From Symsagittifera roscoffensis (Eukaryota > Xenacoelomorpha > Acoela > Convolutidae), in contig NW_026970820.1 in the NCBI RefSeq assembly GCF_963678635.1, positions 1,364,001 through 1,428,000 on the forward strand: a stretch of DNA of 64,000 nucleotides, given 5' to 3'. Each line of letters begins with the position of its first letter. Within the stretch, counting starts at the first letter, position 1. A program made the translations under genes and the position numbers. The notes below the pieces were generated by a model. It was not told the origin of the DNA. It searched no databases and saw only the letters and a list, made by a program, of their open reading frames with translations. Below are positions 43,985-57,562 of the stretch, piece after piece.

Positions 43985-46491
43985 AGGAAATTGTTTCGCC
44001 CCACCCACCCGACCTAAGCCTTTACCCACCCACCTGATCAGTCAGTGCGCCTTCACGTCTTCTTTTGAAAATTGATTCATTCCGTAGCTGGAATTGGTTA
44101 ATGGTTTTCCCTAATACATGAAATTTTGACAGACAGATATCCAACTATTTGATAGAGCATTTTTCGAATCACTTCTTCAAATAGATTTTCAAAAAAAGCC
44201 TAAAAAAAATCATGCGCTTTTATTAAATATGTCATCGAAGCAAAAAGAGTACCGTGTTGGTTCCATAAATGGCTCCCAGTACCCACAATGCTAAGATGCA
44301 GGAAAAATACCTTTCTATTAAATTTGAGATACAATGTCTCATGAAGGAAATGGAAACGCTATCCTAGGGTGCAGGTTTTCTGAAAAAATGGTATCAGCTG
44401 AAACATAACAGCACAACATAGCGGCTGCTCTCTATTTCTCTGCTCTTTATTCGAGGTCCCGGATGCCCCTACCTGGGACCACAAGGGTCCCAGGGCGCAT
44501 CCTATAGGGATTAAAGCATCAAACGTACAATCATGAAATGAGAAATTCTAATCACTTATTACAATGTTCCATATTTCATTTTGCTCAGCAATCAGTAAAC
44601 TGTTGTATTTTTAACTTGAAGAGCCTATTATATTATCAAACAAAATTTTTCGATAAAAATTACATTTTCTTTTAGTTTTTCAAACAATATTTTACAATTT
44701 GAAACAAAAAGAAACCTTGCATTTCTTTGCAGTAACTAAGTCAGTGCACTGTAGCTACACTAGTGAATGTAAAACATAGTTAAAAAAACGGACAACTGAA
44801 TCTGGTTTTTTAAATTTAATGTTTTTTTGTTCGGCTTTTAAATAGGATCACGTCAATTGATAATTGAAATTGAGCAAAGACAAGAATATAACACTCGCAA
44901 TTTTTGTTCAATATTGACTAGAAAAATGATCAAACCACTCTATATTGCCTATGGCAAGCTCAAAACATCCATCAAAAACCACTTTTGTTCACTTTTAAAA
45001 TTGAATTATTTTTCGACCAAAAAAAATTAGAGATGAAATTGAAAAAAAAAACGAAAATTTACTTAATTTGAAAAAATTGGTGTCAAACTGCCTTATCCAT
45101 AGAAACACTTTCTATGAACCTATTCAGAAAGGTTTTGTTGAGCAATGCCGAAAAAATTACCCCTTTTGAGAAAAATTCAAAAAACACATTTTTGGTTAAC
45201 TCAAAAAAGTGGAAAAAGTGGGAAAAGCGGTCTTCAAAACGAAACCATCCAAAAGTTGCATTAACTAACTGCCATTATTTTTAAAATTCAGACCCGCATG
45301 CAAAAAATAACGAAAATCCTACGGGAACTTTTTGAGAACAGATTAGTTTCTCCGGAATTTTGGTAGTACTGTTTTTATTACTATAATTATAATTAAAGTC
45401 AAATCTAAAAGTCGTAAAAACTACAATTTTTAATCAATTTTGACAAATAAATGATCAAAACCCACTAAATTGGCTATGGCAAGTTCGAATATACCATCAG
45501 AAACCATTTTTTCCCACTTTTGAAATTTTTCATTTTTTTGAAAATTTATGTTGAGTCACAAACGGGAAAAACCATATTTTTTCAAAATGTCAAAAACAGT
45601 TGTTCTTTTCAAGTTAGTTCATAAGGTCACATGTTATGAACCTGTTCAGAATGGTTCTCATGTTCAAAGCCATACAAATTACCCATTTTGAGAAAAATTC
45701 AAAAAACACCTTTTTGGTTAACTCAAAAAAGTGGAAAAAGTGGAGAAAGGTGTCTTCAAAACGAAACCATCCAAAAGTGGCATTAACTAACTGCCATTTT
45801 TTTGTAAATTTAGACCCGCATGCAAAAATTTACGAAAATCCTACGTGAAGTTTTTGAGAACAGATTAGTTTCTCGGGAATTTTGGTAGTACTATTTTTAT
45901 TACTATAATAATAATTAAAGTCAAAACTAAAAGTGGTAAAAACTACAATTTTTAATCAATTTTGACAAATTAATGATCAAAACCCACTAAATTGGCTATG
46001 GCAAGTTCGAATGTACCATCAGAAACAATTTTTTCCCATTTTTGAAAATTTTCATTTTTTTGAAATTAAATGTTGAGTCACAAACGGGAAAAAACAAATT
46101 TTTTCAAAAAGTCAAAAAAAAATATTCCAATTAAACTAATTCATCAGGCTACACGTTAGGAACCTGTTCAGAATAGTTTTCATGATCAAAGCAGCAAAAG
46201 TCACCCATTTTGAGAAAAGTCGAAAAAACACCTTTTTAGTTAACTCAAAAAAGTGGAAAAAGTGGGAAAAGGGGTCTTCAAAATGAAACCATCCAAAAAT
46301 GGCATTAACAAACTGCCATTATTTTCCAAATTCAGACCCGCATGCAAAAAATTAGGAAATTCTGACGTGCGGTTTAGCAGAACTCGATAGTTACTAGGAA
46401 AATTTACCACTGTAAAAAATTTATTGCCTTTTGACCGGAAGGGGCCCCTACCCCTTCCTAATCGCTTTTTGTGCTACACGCGACCATCTAG
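43985..46491 (+). repeat. B-family unit (copy B6)
   Basis: 2507 bp. Head AGGAAATTG, but the following 5' half resembles B2/B3 (compound hairpin 44461-44502 of the GGATGCCCC type). Three subrepeats (about 44900, 45429, 45951). CTAG at 46488-46491, followed by a C head. Confidence 0.92.
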
Positions 46492-48706
46492 CACCCTCAA
46501 GGTCACGTGACTTACTTTTGTTTTTGGTATTTTCTGAAACCAAAAGCAAGCATGGTCATGCATCGACATCATGTGCTCAAGCAAATACGTGGACTTCTAC
46601 GCATTCCCATTCGCAATGCGCCCATCGGGCTCAAATGCCAATGCTCAATTAATTTTGCCAGGTGAAAAAAAAATTATTTAAAAAGTTCTGCTAAACTTTA
46701 TTTTAAACTACCACCAAAAAACGCAAAGATTTCAAAGTATAAAACAATCAAATTTTTGCCAATACCGGGCTTGCAATGAGACTGATGTTGGCAAAAGTAA
46801 AATAGAAAATGTAGAAAATGGAAAGAAAAAAATTGTTCAAAATAAGAACGCAACATCAAAAACTTATTTGATCTCCGCTCAAATCATAATTCAGATCAGG
46901 CTGATTTCAGATTTTAAGCGTAGAATTTACGGTTACGGCTGCTCCCTCTACAGGTCCCAGAGGGACCGAGTGAGCATCCTACCTCGATCCAGGTTAACGG
47001 ATAGTTGTTCTTAATTTTTCACAAATTTTTTTTTCTCTGATGCTTGTTTACACTTCCTCATGAGAAGCTGTATTAATTTTTAAAAAAATTATTTTATCCA
47101 TCATTGCTTCCAAGAACAACTGATTTTAGGCGATTACAAATGCGGTTGTTGAAACTAGTAAGGGATAATGATGAGAAAAATTGTAAGTTTTCAAATGAAT
47201 TTAAAAACAGTTTTTTTCCTTTTTTTCTTTTGTAAATCGGGAGAAATGAATCAGTTTTTTTTTTAAGTTTTCCTCGCACCACCCACTGTTCCTAAGTAAT
47301 GAAGATTCCTGTTCTAGCCGTTTATAACACTTTGGCAGAAAAAACATCAATATGATGTAAAATGTTTTAAAAAAGAGAAAAATTTAAAAATTATGTTTTT
47401 TTAAAAAAATCAAAAAATTGTAATTTTCAAAATTGAAAAAAAGTAAAAGTTAATTGCATATTACGATTCACCGTACCCAACTTAGTGGGTATAGCATTTT
47501 AAATTACCAAAAAATGATGAAAATTGTAGATTTTATGAAGTTTTCATTTTGGCTATTTTTCCTTGTCGCCTCCACTTAAGGCACCTTTGAGCCAACTTGA
47601 GAAACTGGAACCTAAACAAGCTATACAGATAGTCTCAATGAGCCATTTTCAGCGTGATAACACGCCTGGAAGAAAAAAAACTCCAGAAAAGAAAGAAAAT
47701 TTTGAACTTTAACCTTTTTTCTTCTTCAAATGGCGATACTTAGAATAATTTTTCAGCTGAAAAATTCAAAAGAAATCAAAAAATTCAAATTTTGAAAATT
47801 TTTTTAAAAAATCTCATCAGTCTGTTTATTGGAGTCTTCCAGGTTTTGAGAGATCTTATCTGGCGGCTAACAACAAAAGGATCATTTATTATAAAAATTT
47901 GAGAAAGGTCAAAAAAACATGTTTTTTCGACTTTTTTGACAGAATTTCGAAAGCAATATCTTGGCAAAAAACAAGAATGAGGGCCTAAAATTAGTACAAA
48001 CAGTACTCCCACATAAGGTACATTAGGTTGGAAATAAAAAATTTACTCTGACTCAAAAATCGTTTTTTAACTTTATTTCTGAACAAGAAATTGAAAAGAA
48101 ATCAAAAACTTAAAAATTTTTTGAAAAAAATGATTGTTTTGAAAAAGTGCCAATTTTTAGCTGAAACTTTTCATTTTAGCTAATAAAGCCAGAGCAATGC
48201 CCTTTAAGCTCAAATAAATTAATTATGCAAATTTTTTTCAAGTTTTTTCGTTAAAGCCTTTTATTTTGAAAAAGTATTCAAAAATGGGTAAAAAAAAGTC
48301 AAAAAAATCAATTTTCTCCGATTCAAAAACCTCCACTACCATGATGATTAGTGCGTTAGATAGGACTGCTGAGATCAATTTAGACGTTCTTTCATAAATA
48401 TATCAAAATTTTTACTTATTTTTGAGAATTAAGCAGAATAAAAACTTTTCCCAAATTGGGCAAAAAGCCCAAATTAGCCCAAACACCTGTTAAAAATTGT
48501 TGGGTCAAAAAATCACAAAAGGAAACCCCTATTTGTTTGACATTTTAGGGCCGCATGCAAAAAATTAGACCAATCTAACCTGACAATTTCGAGAATCAAC
48601 TTTTTTGTCAAAATTCTCTAAAGACCAATTTAGGGAGATTACTTGTACCGGTGGGGGCCCTACCCCACCTAAAAAATTTTTGAAATGCTGGAACGCGGCC
48701 ACCTAG
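46492..48706 (+). repeat. C-family unit 7
   Basis: 2215 bp, head H1, tail type II. Close copy of unit 5, with the same altered GC hairpin and the same GATTTTAGGCGATTACAAA variant. Confidence 0.93.
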
Positions 48707-50923
48707 CACCCTCAAGGTCACGTGACTTACTTTTGTTTTTGGTATTTTCTGAAACCAAAAGAGAGCGTGGTCATGCATCGACATCACATCATGTGCTCAA
48801 ACAAATACGTGGACTTCTACGCATTCCCATTCGCAGTGCGCCCTTCGGGCGCAAATGCCAATGCTCAATTAATTTCGCCAGGTGAAAATTTTTTAAAGAA
48901 AAATTCTGATAAATTTTAACTTAAACTACCATCAAAAAACGCAAAGATTTCAAAGTGTGAAACAATAAAGTTTTTGCTAATACCGGGCATGCAGTGAGAC
49001 TGATTTTGGCAAAAATAAATTGAAAAATGAAGGAAATGGAAAGAAAAAAATTGTTCAAAATAAGAACGCAACATCAAAAACTTATTTGATCTCCGCTAAG
49101 GTCATAATTCCGATCAGGCTGATTTCAGATTTTAAGCGTAGATTTTACGGTTACGGCTGCTCCCTCTACAGGTCCCAGAGGGACCGAGTGAGCATCCTAC
49201 CTCGATCCAGGTTAACGGATAGTTGTTCTTAATTTTTCACAAAATTTTTTTTCACTAATGCTTCTTTTCATTTCCTCATGAGAAGCTGTATTAATTTTTA
49301 AAAAATTGATTTTATTAATCAATGCTTCCAAGAACAACTGATGTTAGGCGGTTGCAAATGCGGTTGCTGAAAACTAGTAAGGGATAATGATGAGAAAAAT
49401 TGTAAGTTTTCAAATGAATTTAAAAACAGTTTTTTTCTTTTTTTCTTTTGTAAATCGGAAGAAATGAATCAGTTTTTTTAAAAGTTTTCCTCGCACCAAC
49501 CACTGTTCTTAAGTAATGAAGATTCCTGTTCTAGCCGTTTATAACACTTTGGCAGAAAAAACATCAATATGATGTAAAATGTTTTAAAAAAGAGAAAAAT
49601 TTAAAAATTATGTTTTTTTTTTAAAATCAAAAATTTGTAATTTTCAAAATTGAAAAAAAGTGAAAATTAATTGCATATTACGATTCAGCGTACCCATTTT
49701 AGTGGGTATAGCATTTTGAATCACCAAAAAATGTTAAAAATTGTAGATTTTATGAAGTTTTCATTGTGGCTATTTTTCCTTGTCGCCTCCACTTAAGGCA
49801 CCTTTGAGCCAACTTGAGAAAGTGGAACCTAAACAAGCTATACAGATAGTCTGAATGAGCCATTTTCAGCGTGATAACACGCCTGGAAGAAAAAAAACTG
49901 CAGAAAAGAAAGGAAATTTTGAACTTTAACCTTTTTTCTTCTTAAAATGGCGACACTTAGAATAATTTTTCAGCTGAAAAGTTCGAAAAAAATCAAAAAG
50001 TTCAAATTTTGAAAAAAATTTAAAAAAATCTCATCAGTCTGTTTATTGGAGTCTTCGAGGTTTTGGGAGACCTTATCTGGCGGCTAACAACAAGTGGATC
50101 ACTTCTTTTAAAATTTTGAGAAAGGTCAAAAAAACCTGTTTTTACGATTTTTTAGACAGAATTCCGAAAGCAATATCTTGGCAAAAAACAAGAATGAGGG
50201 CCTAAAATTAGTACAAACAGTACTCCCACATAAGGTACATTAGGTTGGAAACAAAAAATTTACTCTGACTCAAAAATCGTTTTTTAACTTTATTTCTGAA
50301 CAAGAAATTGAAAAGAAATCAAAAACTTAAAAATTTTTTGAAAAAAATGATTGTTTTGAAAAAGTGCCAAATTTTAGCTGAAACTTTTCATTTTAGCTAA
50401 TAAAGCCAGAACAATGCCCTTTAAGCTCAAATAAATTAATTATGCAAATTATTTTCAAGTTTTTTCGTTAAAGCCTTTTATTTTGAAAAAGTATTCAAAA
50501 ATGGGTAAAAAAAAGTCAAAAAAATCAATTTTCTCCGATTCAAAAACCTCCACTACCATGATGATTAGTGCGTTAGATAGGACTGCTGAGATCAATTTAG
50601 ACGTTCTTTCATAAATATATCAAAATTTTTACTTATTTTTGAGAATTAAGCAGAATAAAAACTTTTCCCAAATTGGGCAAAAAGCCCAAATTAGCCCAAA
50701 CACCTGTTAAAAATTGTTGGGTCAAAAAATCACAAAAGGAAACCCCTATTCGTTTGACATTTTAGGGCCGCATGCAAAAAATTAGACCAATCTAACCTGA
50801 CAATTTCGAGAATCAACTTTTTTGTCAAAATTCTCTAAAGACCAATTTAGGGAGATTACTTGTACCGGTGGGGGCCCTACCCCACCTAAAAAATTTTTGA
50901 AATGTTGGAACGCGGCCACCTAG
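48707..50923 (+). repeat. C-family unit 8
   Basis: 2217 bp, head H1, tail type II. A short duplication (CATCACATCATG) lies just before the GC hairpin. Confidence 0.93.
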
Positions 50924-53137
50924 CACCCTCAAGGTCACGTGACTTAATTTTGTTTTTGGTATTTTCTGAAACCAAAAGAGAGCGTGGTCATGAATTCAAA
51001 TCATGTGCTCAAGCAAATACGTGAACTTCTACGCATTCCCATTCGCAATGCGCCCATCGGGCGCAAATGCCAATGCTCAATTAATTTTGCCAGGTGAAAA
51101 AAAAGGTTAATTAAAAAGTTTAGATAAAGTTTACTTTAAACTACCACCAAAAAACGCAAAGCTTTCAAAGTGTAAGACAATCAAGTTTTTGTCATTACCG
51201 GACATGCAGTGAGACTGGTTTTGGCAAAAGTAAAATAGAAAATGTAGAAAATAGAAAGTGAAGAATTGTTCAAAAAAAGAACGCAACATCTGAGATTAAT
51301 TTGATCTCCGATAATGACAAAATTATGATCAGGCTGATTTTAGATTAAAGCGTACAATTTACGGTTGCGGCTGCTCCCTCTAACGGTCCCAGAGGGACCG
51401 AGTGAGCATCCTACCTCGATCCAGGATAACGGATAGTTGTTTTTCATTTTTCATAATATTTTTTTTCTTTAATGCTTGTTTTCATTTTCTCATGAGAAGC
51501 TGTAGACATTTCAAAACATTTTGATTTCTTTAAACAATGGTTCTAAAAACAACTGACGTTAGGCGCTTACAAATACGGTTGAAGAAAACTGGTAAAGGAT
51601 AATGTTGAGAAAAATTGTAAGGTTTCAAGAAAATTAAAAAAACAGTTTTTTCTTTTTTTCTTTTGTAAATCGGGAAAAATTATTCAATTTTTTTTTAATT
51701 TTCCTCGCACCACCCACTGATCTTAAGTAGTGAAGATTCATGTTCTAGCCGTTTATAACACTTTGCCAGAAAAAACATCAATATATTGTAAAATGTTTTA
51801 AAATAGAGAAAAATTAAAAATTTTCTTTTTTTTTGAAAAAATCAAAATTTAGTAATTTTCAAAAATGGAAAAAAGTGAAAAACAATTGCATATTACGATT
51901 CACCGTACCCATATTAGTGGGTCTAGCATTTTAAATTATCAAAAAATGTTGAAAATTAAGGATTTTATGAAGTTTTCATTTTGGCTATTTTTCCTTGTCG
52001 CCTCCACTTAAGGCACCTTTGAGCCAACTTGAGAAACTGGAATCTAAACAAGCTGCACAGATGGTCAAAATGAGCCATTTTCAGCGTGATAACACGCCTG
52101 GAAGAAAAAAACTCCAGAAAAGAAAGAAAATTATGAACTTTAACCTTTTTTCTTCTTCAAATGGCGATACTTAGAATAATTCTTCAGCTGAAAAGTTCAA
52201 AAAATATCGAAAATTTCAAATTTTGAGAAAAATTTTTTAAAATCTCATCAGTCTATTTATTGGAGTGTTCGAGGTTTTGGGAGACCTTATCTGGCGGCTA
52301 CCAACAAGTGGATCACTTATTTTAAAGTTTTGAGAAAGGTCAAAAAAACATGTTTTTTCAATTTTTTTGACAGAATTCCGGAAGCAATATCTTGGCTAAA
52401 AACAAGAATGAGGGCCTAAAATTAGTACAAACAGTACTCCCACATAAGGTACATTAGGTTGGAAACAAAAAATTTACTCTGACTCAAAAATCGTTTTTTA
52501 ACTTTATTTCTGAACAAGAAATTGAAAAGAAATCAAAAACTTAAAAATTTTTTGAAAAAAATGATTGTTTTGAAAAAGTGCCAATTTTTTGCTGAAACTT
52601 TTCATTTTAACTAATAAAGCCAGAGCAATGCCCTTTAAGCTCAAATAAATTAATTATGCAAATTATTTTCAAGTTTTTTCGTTAAAGCCTTTTATTTTGA
52701 AAAAGTAGTCAAAAATGGGTGAAAAAAAGTCAAAAAAATCAATTTTCTCCGATTCAAAAACCTCCACTACCATGATGATCAGTGCGTTAGATAGGACGGC
52801 TGAGATCAGTTTAGACTTATTTTCATAAAAATATCAAAATTTTTACTTATTTTTGAGAATTAAGCAAAATAAAAACTTTTCCCAAATTGGGCAAAAAGCC
52901 CAAATTAGCCCAAACACCTGTTAAAAATTGTTGGGTCAAAAAATCACAAAAGGAAACCCCTATTCGTTTGACATTTTAGGGCCGCATGCAAAAAATTAGA
53001 CCAATCTAACCTGACAATTTCGAGAATCGACTTTTTTGTCAAAATTCTCTAAAGACCAATTTAGGGAGATTACTTGTACCGGTGGGGGCCCTACCCCACC
53101 TAAAAAATTTTTGAAATGCTGGAACGCGGCCACCTAG
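50924..53137 (+). repeat. C-family unit 9
   Basis: 2214 bp, head H1, tail type II. The 5' half is the most diverged of all C units, while the 3' half is close to units 1 and 13, so this looks mosaic. GC hairpin loop is ATC with both arms intact. Confidence 0.92.
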
Positions 53138-55355
53138 CACAATCAGGTACTAGTGGCTTGATTTTGGTTTTTAATATTGTCTGGAACCAAAAGAGAGTGT
53201 CGTCAAGCATCGACGTCATGTGGTCAAGCAAATACGTGGACTTCTACGCATTCCCATTAGCAATGCGCCCTTCGGGCGCAAATGCCAATGCTCAATTAAT
53301 TTTGCCTGGTGAAAAAATAAATTAATTAAAAAGTTCTCCTAAACTTTATTTTCAACTACCACCAAAAAACGCAAAGATTTCAAGGTGTAAAACTATCAAA
53401 TTTTGGCCAATACCGGGCTTGCAATGAGACTGATGTTGGCAAAAGTAAAATAGAAAATGAAGAAAATGGAAAGAAAAAAATTGTTGAAAATAAGAACGCA
53501 ACATCAAAAACTTATTTGATCTCCGCTCAAATCATAATTCAGATCAGGCTGATTTCAGATTTTAAGCGTAGAATTTACGGTTACGGCTGCTCCCTCTACA
53601 GGTCCCAGAGGGACCGAGTGAGCATCCTACCTCGATCCAGGTTAACGGATAGTTGTTCTTAATTTTTCACAAAATTTTTTTACACTAATGCTTGTTTTCA
53701 ATTCCTCATGAGAAGCTGTATTAATTTTAAAAAAATTGATTTTATTAATCAATGCTTCCAAGAACAACTGATGTTAGGCGGTTATATTTGCGGTTGTTGA
53801 AAACTAGTATGGGATAATGATGAGAAAAATTGTAAGTTTTCAAATGAATTGAAAAACGTTTTTTTTCCTTTTTTTCTTTTGTAAATCGGTAGAAATGAAT
53901 CATTTTTTTTTAATTTTCCTCGCACCACCTACTGTTCTTAAGTAATGAAGATTCCTTCTCTAGCCGTTTATAACACTTTGGCAGAAAAAACATCAATATG
54001 ATGTAAAATGTTTTAAAAAAGAGAAAAAATTAAAAATTATGTTTTTTTTTAAAAATCAAAAAATTTGTAATTTTCAAAATTGAAAAAAAGTGAATATTAA
54101 TTGCATATTACGATTCAGCGTACCCAACTTAGTGGGTCTAGCATTTTAAATTACCAAAAAATGTTGAAAATTGTAGATTTTATGAAGTTTTCATTTTGGC
54201 TATTTTTCCTTTTCGCCTCCACTTAAGGCACCTTTGAGCCAACTTGAGAAACTGGAACCTAAACAAGCTATACAGATAGTCTGAATGAGCCATTTTCAGC
54301 GTGATAACACCCCTGGAAGAAAAAAAACTGCAGAAAAGAAAGGGAATTTTGAACTTTAACCTTTTTTCTTCTTCAAATGGCGATACTTAGAATAATTTTT
54401 CAGCTGAAAAGTTCAAAAAAAATCAAAAAATTAAAATTTTGAAAAAATTTGTAAAAAAATCTCATCAGTCTGTTTATTGGAGTCTTCGAGGTTTTGGGAG
54501 ACCTTATCTGGCGGCTAACAACAAGTGGGTCACTTATTTTAAAAATTAGAGAAAGGTCAAAAAAACATGTTTTTTCGGTTTTTTTGACAGAATTCCTAAA
54601 GCGATATCTTGGCTAAAAACAAAAATGAGGGCCTAAAATTAGTACAAACAGTACTCTCACATAAGGTACATTAGGTTGGAAACAAAAAATTGACTCTGAC
54701 TCAAAAATCATTTTTTAACTTTATTTCTGAACAAAAAATTGTAAAAAAATCAAAAAGTTAAAATTTTTTTGAAAAAAATGATTGTTTTGAAAAAGTGCCA
54801 ATTTTTAGCTGAAACTTTTCTTTTTAGCTAATAAAGCCAAAGCAATGCCCTTTAAGCTCAAATAAATTAATTAAGCAGATTATATTCAAGTTTTTTCGTT
54901 AAAGGCTTTTATTTTGAAAAGTTAGTCAAAAATGGGTTAAAAAAAGTCAAAAAAATCAAATTTCTCAGATTTAAAAACCTCCACTACCATGATGATTAGT
55001 TCGTTAGATAGGACTGCTGAGATCAATTTAGACGTATTTTCATAAGCATATCAAAATTTTTACTTATTTTTGAGAATTAAGCAAAATAAAAACTTTTCCC
55101 AAATTGGGCAAAAAGCCCAAATTAGCCCAAACACCTGTTAAAAATTGTTGGGTCAAAAAATCACAAAAGAAAACTCCTATTCATTTGACATTTTAGGGCC
55201 GCATGCAAAAAATTAGACCATTCTAACCTGACAATTTCGAGAATCGACTTTTTTGCAAAATTTCTCTATAGTCCATTTGAGGGATATTACTTGTACCGGT
55301 GGGGGCCCCTACCCCACCTCAAAAAATTTTGTAATGCTGGAACGCGGCCACCTAG
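53138..55355 (+). repeat. C-family unit 10
   Basis: 2218 bp, head H2, tail type I. First half close to unit 4. Confidence 0.93.
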
Positions 55356-57562
55356 CACCCTCAAGGTCACGTGTGTGATTTTTGTTTTTGGTATTTTCTG
55401 AAAACAAAAGAGAGCGTGGTCATGCATCTACATCATGTGCCCAAGCAAATACGTGGACTTCTACGCAATCCCATTCGCAAGGCGCCCTTCGGGCGCAAAT
55501 GCCAAGGCTCAATTAATTTTGCCAGGTGAAAATGTTTTAAAGAAAAATTCTGATGAATTTTAACTTAAACTACCACCAAAAAACGCAAAGTTTTCAAAGT
55601 GTGAAACAATCAAGTTTTTGGTAATACCGGGCATGCAGAGAGACTGATTTGGGCAAAAATAAAATGGAAAATGAAGGAAATGGAAAGAAAAAAATTGTTC
55701 AAAATAAGAACGCATTATCAAAAATTATTTGATCTCCGCTAATGTCATAATTCCGATCAGGCTGATTTCAGATTTTAAGCGTAGGGTTTACAGTTACGGC
55801 TGCTCTCTCTACAGGTCCCAGAGGGACCGAGTGAGCATCCTACCTCGATCCAGGATAACGGATAGTTGTTTTAAGTTTTTCACAATTTTTTTTACACTAA
55901 TGCTTGTTTTCACTTCCTCATGAGAAGCTGTATAATTTTTTAGAAAAAATAATTTTAATAATCAATGCTTCCAAGAACAACTGATGTTAGGCGGTTACAA
56001 ATGAGGTTGGTGAAAAGTAGTAAGGGATAATGATGAGAAAAATAGCAAGTTTTCAAATGAATTTAAAAACAGTTTTTTTCTTTTTTTCTTTTGTAAATCG
56101 GGAGAAACGAATCAGTTTTTTAAAGTTTTCCTGGCACCACCCACTGTTACTAAATAATGAAGATTCATGTTCTAGCCGTTAATAACAATTTGGCAGAAAA
56201 AACATCAATATGATGTAAAATGTTTTAAAAAAGAGAAAAATTTAAAAATTATGTTTTTTTTTAGAAAAAAAAAATTGTAATTTTCAAAATTGAAAAAAAG
56301 TGAAAATTAATTGCCTATTACGATTCAGCGTACCCAATTTAGTGGGTCTAGCATTTTAAATTACCAAAAAACGTTGAAAATTGTAGATTTTATGAAGTTT
56401 TCATTTTGGCTATTTTTCCTTGTCGCCTCCACTTAAGGCACCTTTGAGCCAACTTGAGAAACTGAAACCTAAACAAGCTACACAGATAGTCTGAATGAGC
56501 CATTTTCAGCTTGATAACACGCCAGGAAGAAAAAAAACTGTAGAAAAGAATGAAAATTTTGAACTTTAACCTTTTTTCTTCTTCAAATGGCGTTACTTAG
56601 AATAATTTTTCAGCAGAAAAGTTGAAAAAAAATCAAAAAATTCAAATTTTGAAAAAATTTTAAAAAAATCTCATCAGTCTGTTTATTGGAGTCTTCGAGA
56701 TTTTGGGAGACCTTATCTGGTGGCTAACATCAAAAGATCACTTATTTTGAAATTTCGAGAAAGGTCAAAAAAACATGTTTTTTCGATTTTTTTGACAGAA
56801 TTCCGAAAGCAATATCTTGGCTTAAAACAAAAATGAGGGCCTAAAATTAGTACAAACAGTACTCCCACATAAAGTACATTAGGTTGGAAACAAAAAATTG
56901 ACTCTGACTCAAAAATCGTTTTTAAACTTTATTTCTGAACAAAAAATTGTAAAAAAATCAAAAATTTAAATTTTTTTTGAAAAAAATGATTGTTTTGAAA
57001 AAGTGCCTATTTTTAGCTGAAACTTTTCATTTTAGCTAAGAAAGCCAGAGCAATGCCCTTTAAGCTCTAATAAATTAATAAACCAAATTGTTTTCAAGTT
57101 TTTTCGTCAAAGGTTTTTATTTTGAAAAAGTATTCAAAAATGGGTAAAAAAAAGTCAAAAAAATCAATTTTCTCCGATTCAAAAACCTCCACTACCATGA
57201 TGACTAGTGCGTTAGATAGGACTGCTGAGATCAATTTAGACGTTCTTTCATAAGTATATCAAAATTTTTACTTATTTTTGAGAATTAGGCAAAATAAAAA
57301 CTTTTCCCAAATTGGGCAAAAAGCCCAAATTAGCCCAAACACCTGTTAAAAATTGTTGGGTCAAAAAATCACAAAAGGAAACCCCTATTCGTTTGACATT
57401 TTAGGGCCGCATGCAAAAAATTAGACCAATCTAACCTGACAATTTCGAGAATCAACTTTTTTGTCAAGATTCTCTAAAGACCAATTTAGGGAGATTACTT
57501 GTACCGGTGGGGGCCCTACCCCACCTAAAAAATTTTTGAAATGCTGGAACGCGGCCACCTAG
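55356..57562 (+). repeat. C-family unit 11
   Basis: 2207 bp, head H1 with the CACGTG palindrome broken (CACGTGTGTG), tail type II. Belongs with units 2 and 14 by shared variants. Confidence 0.93.
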
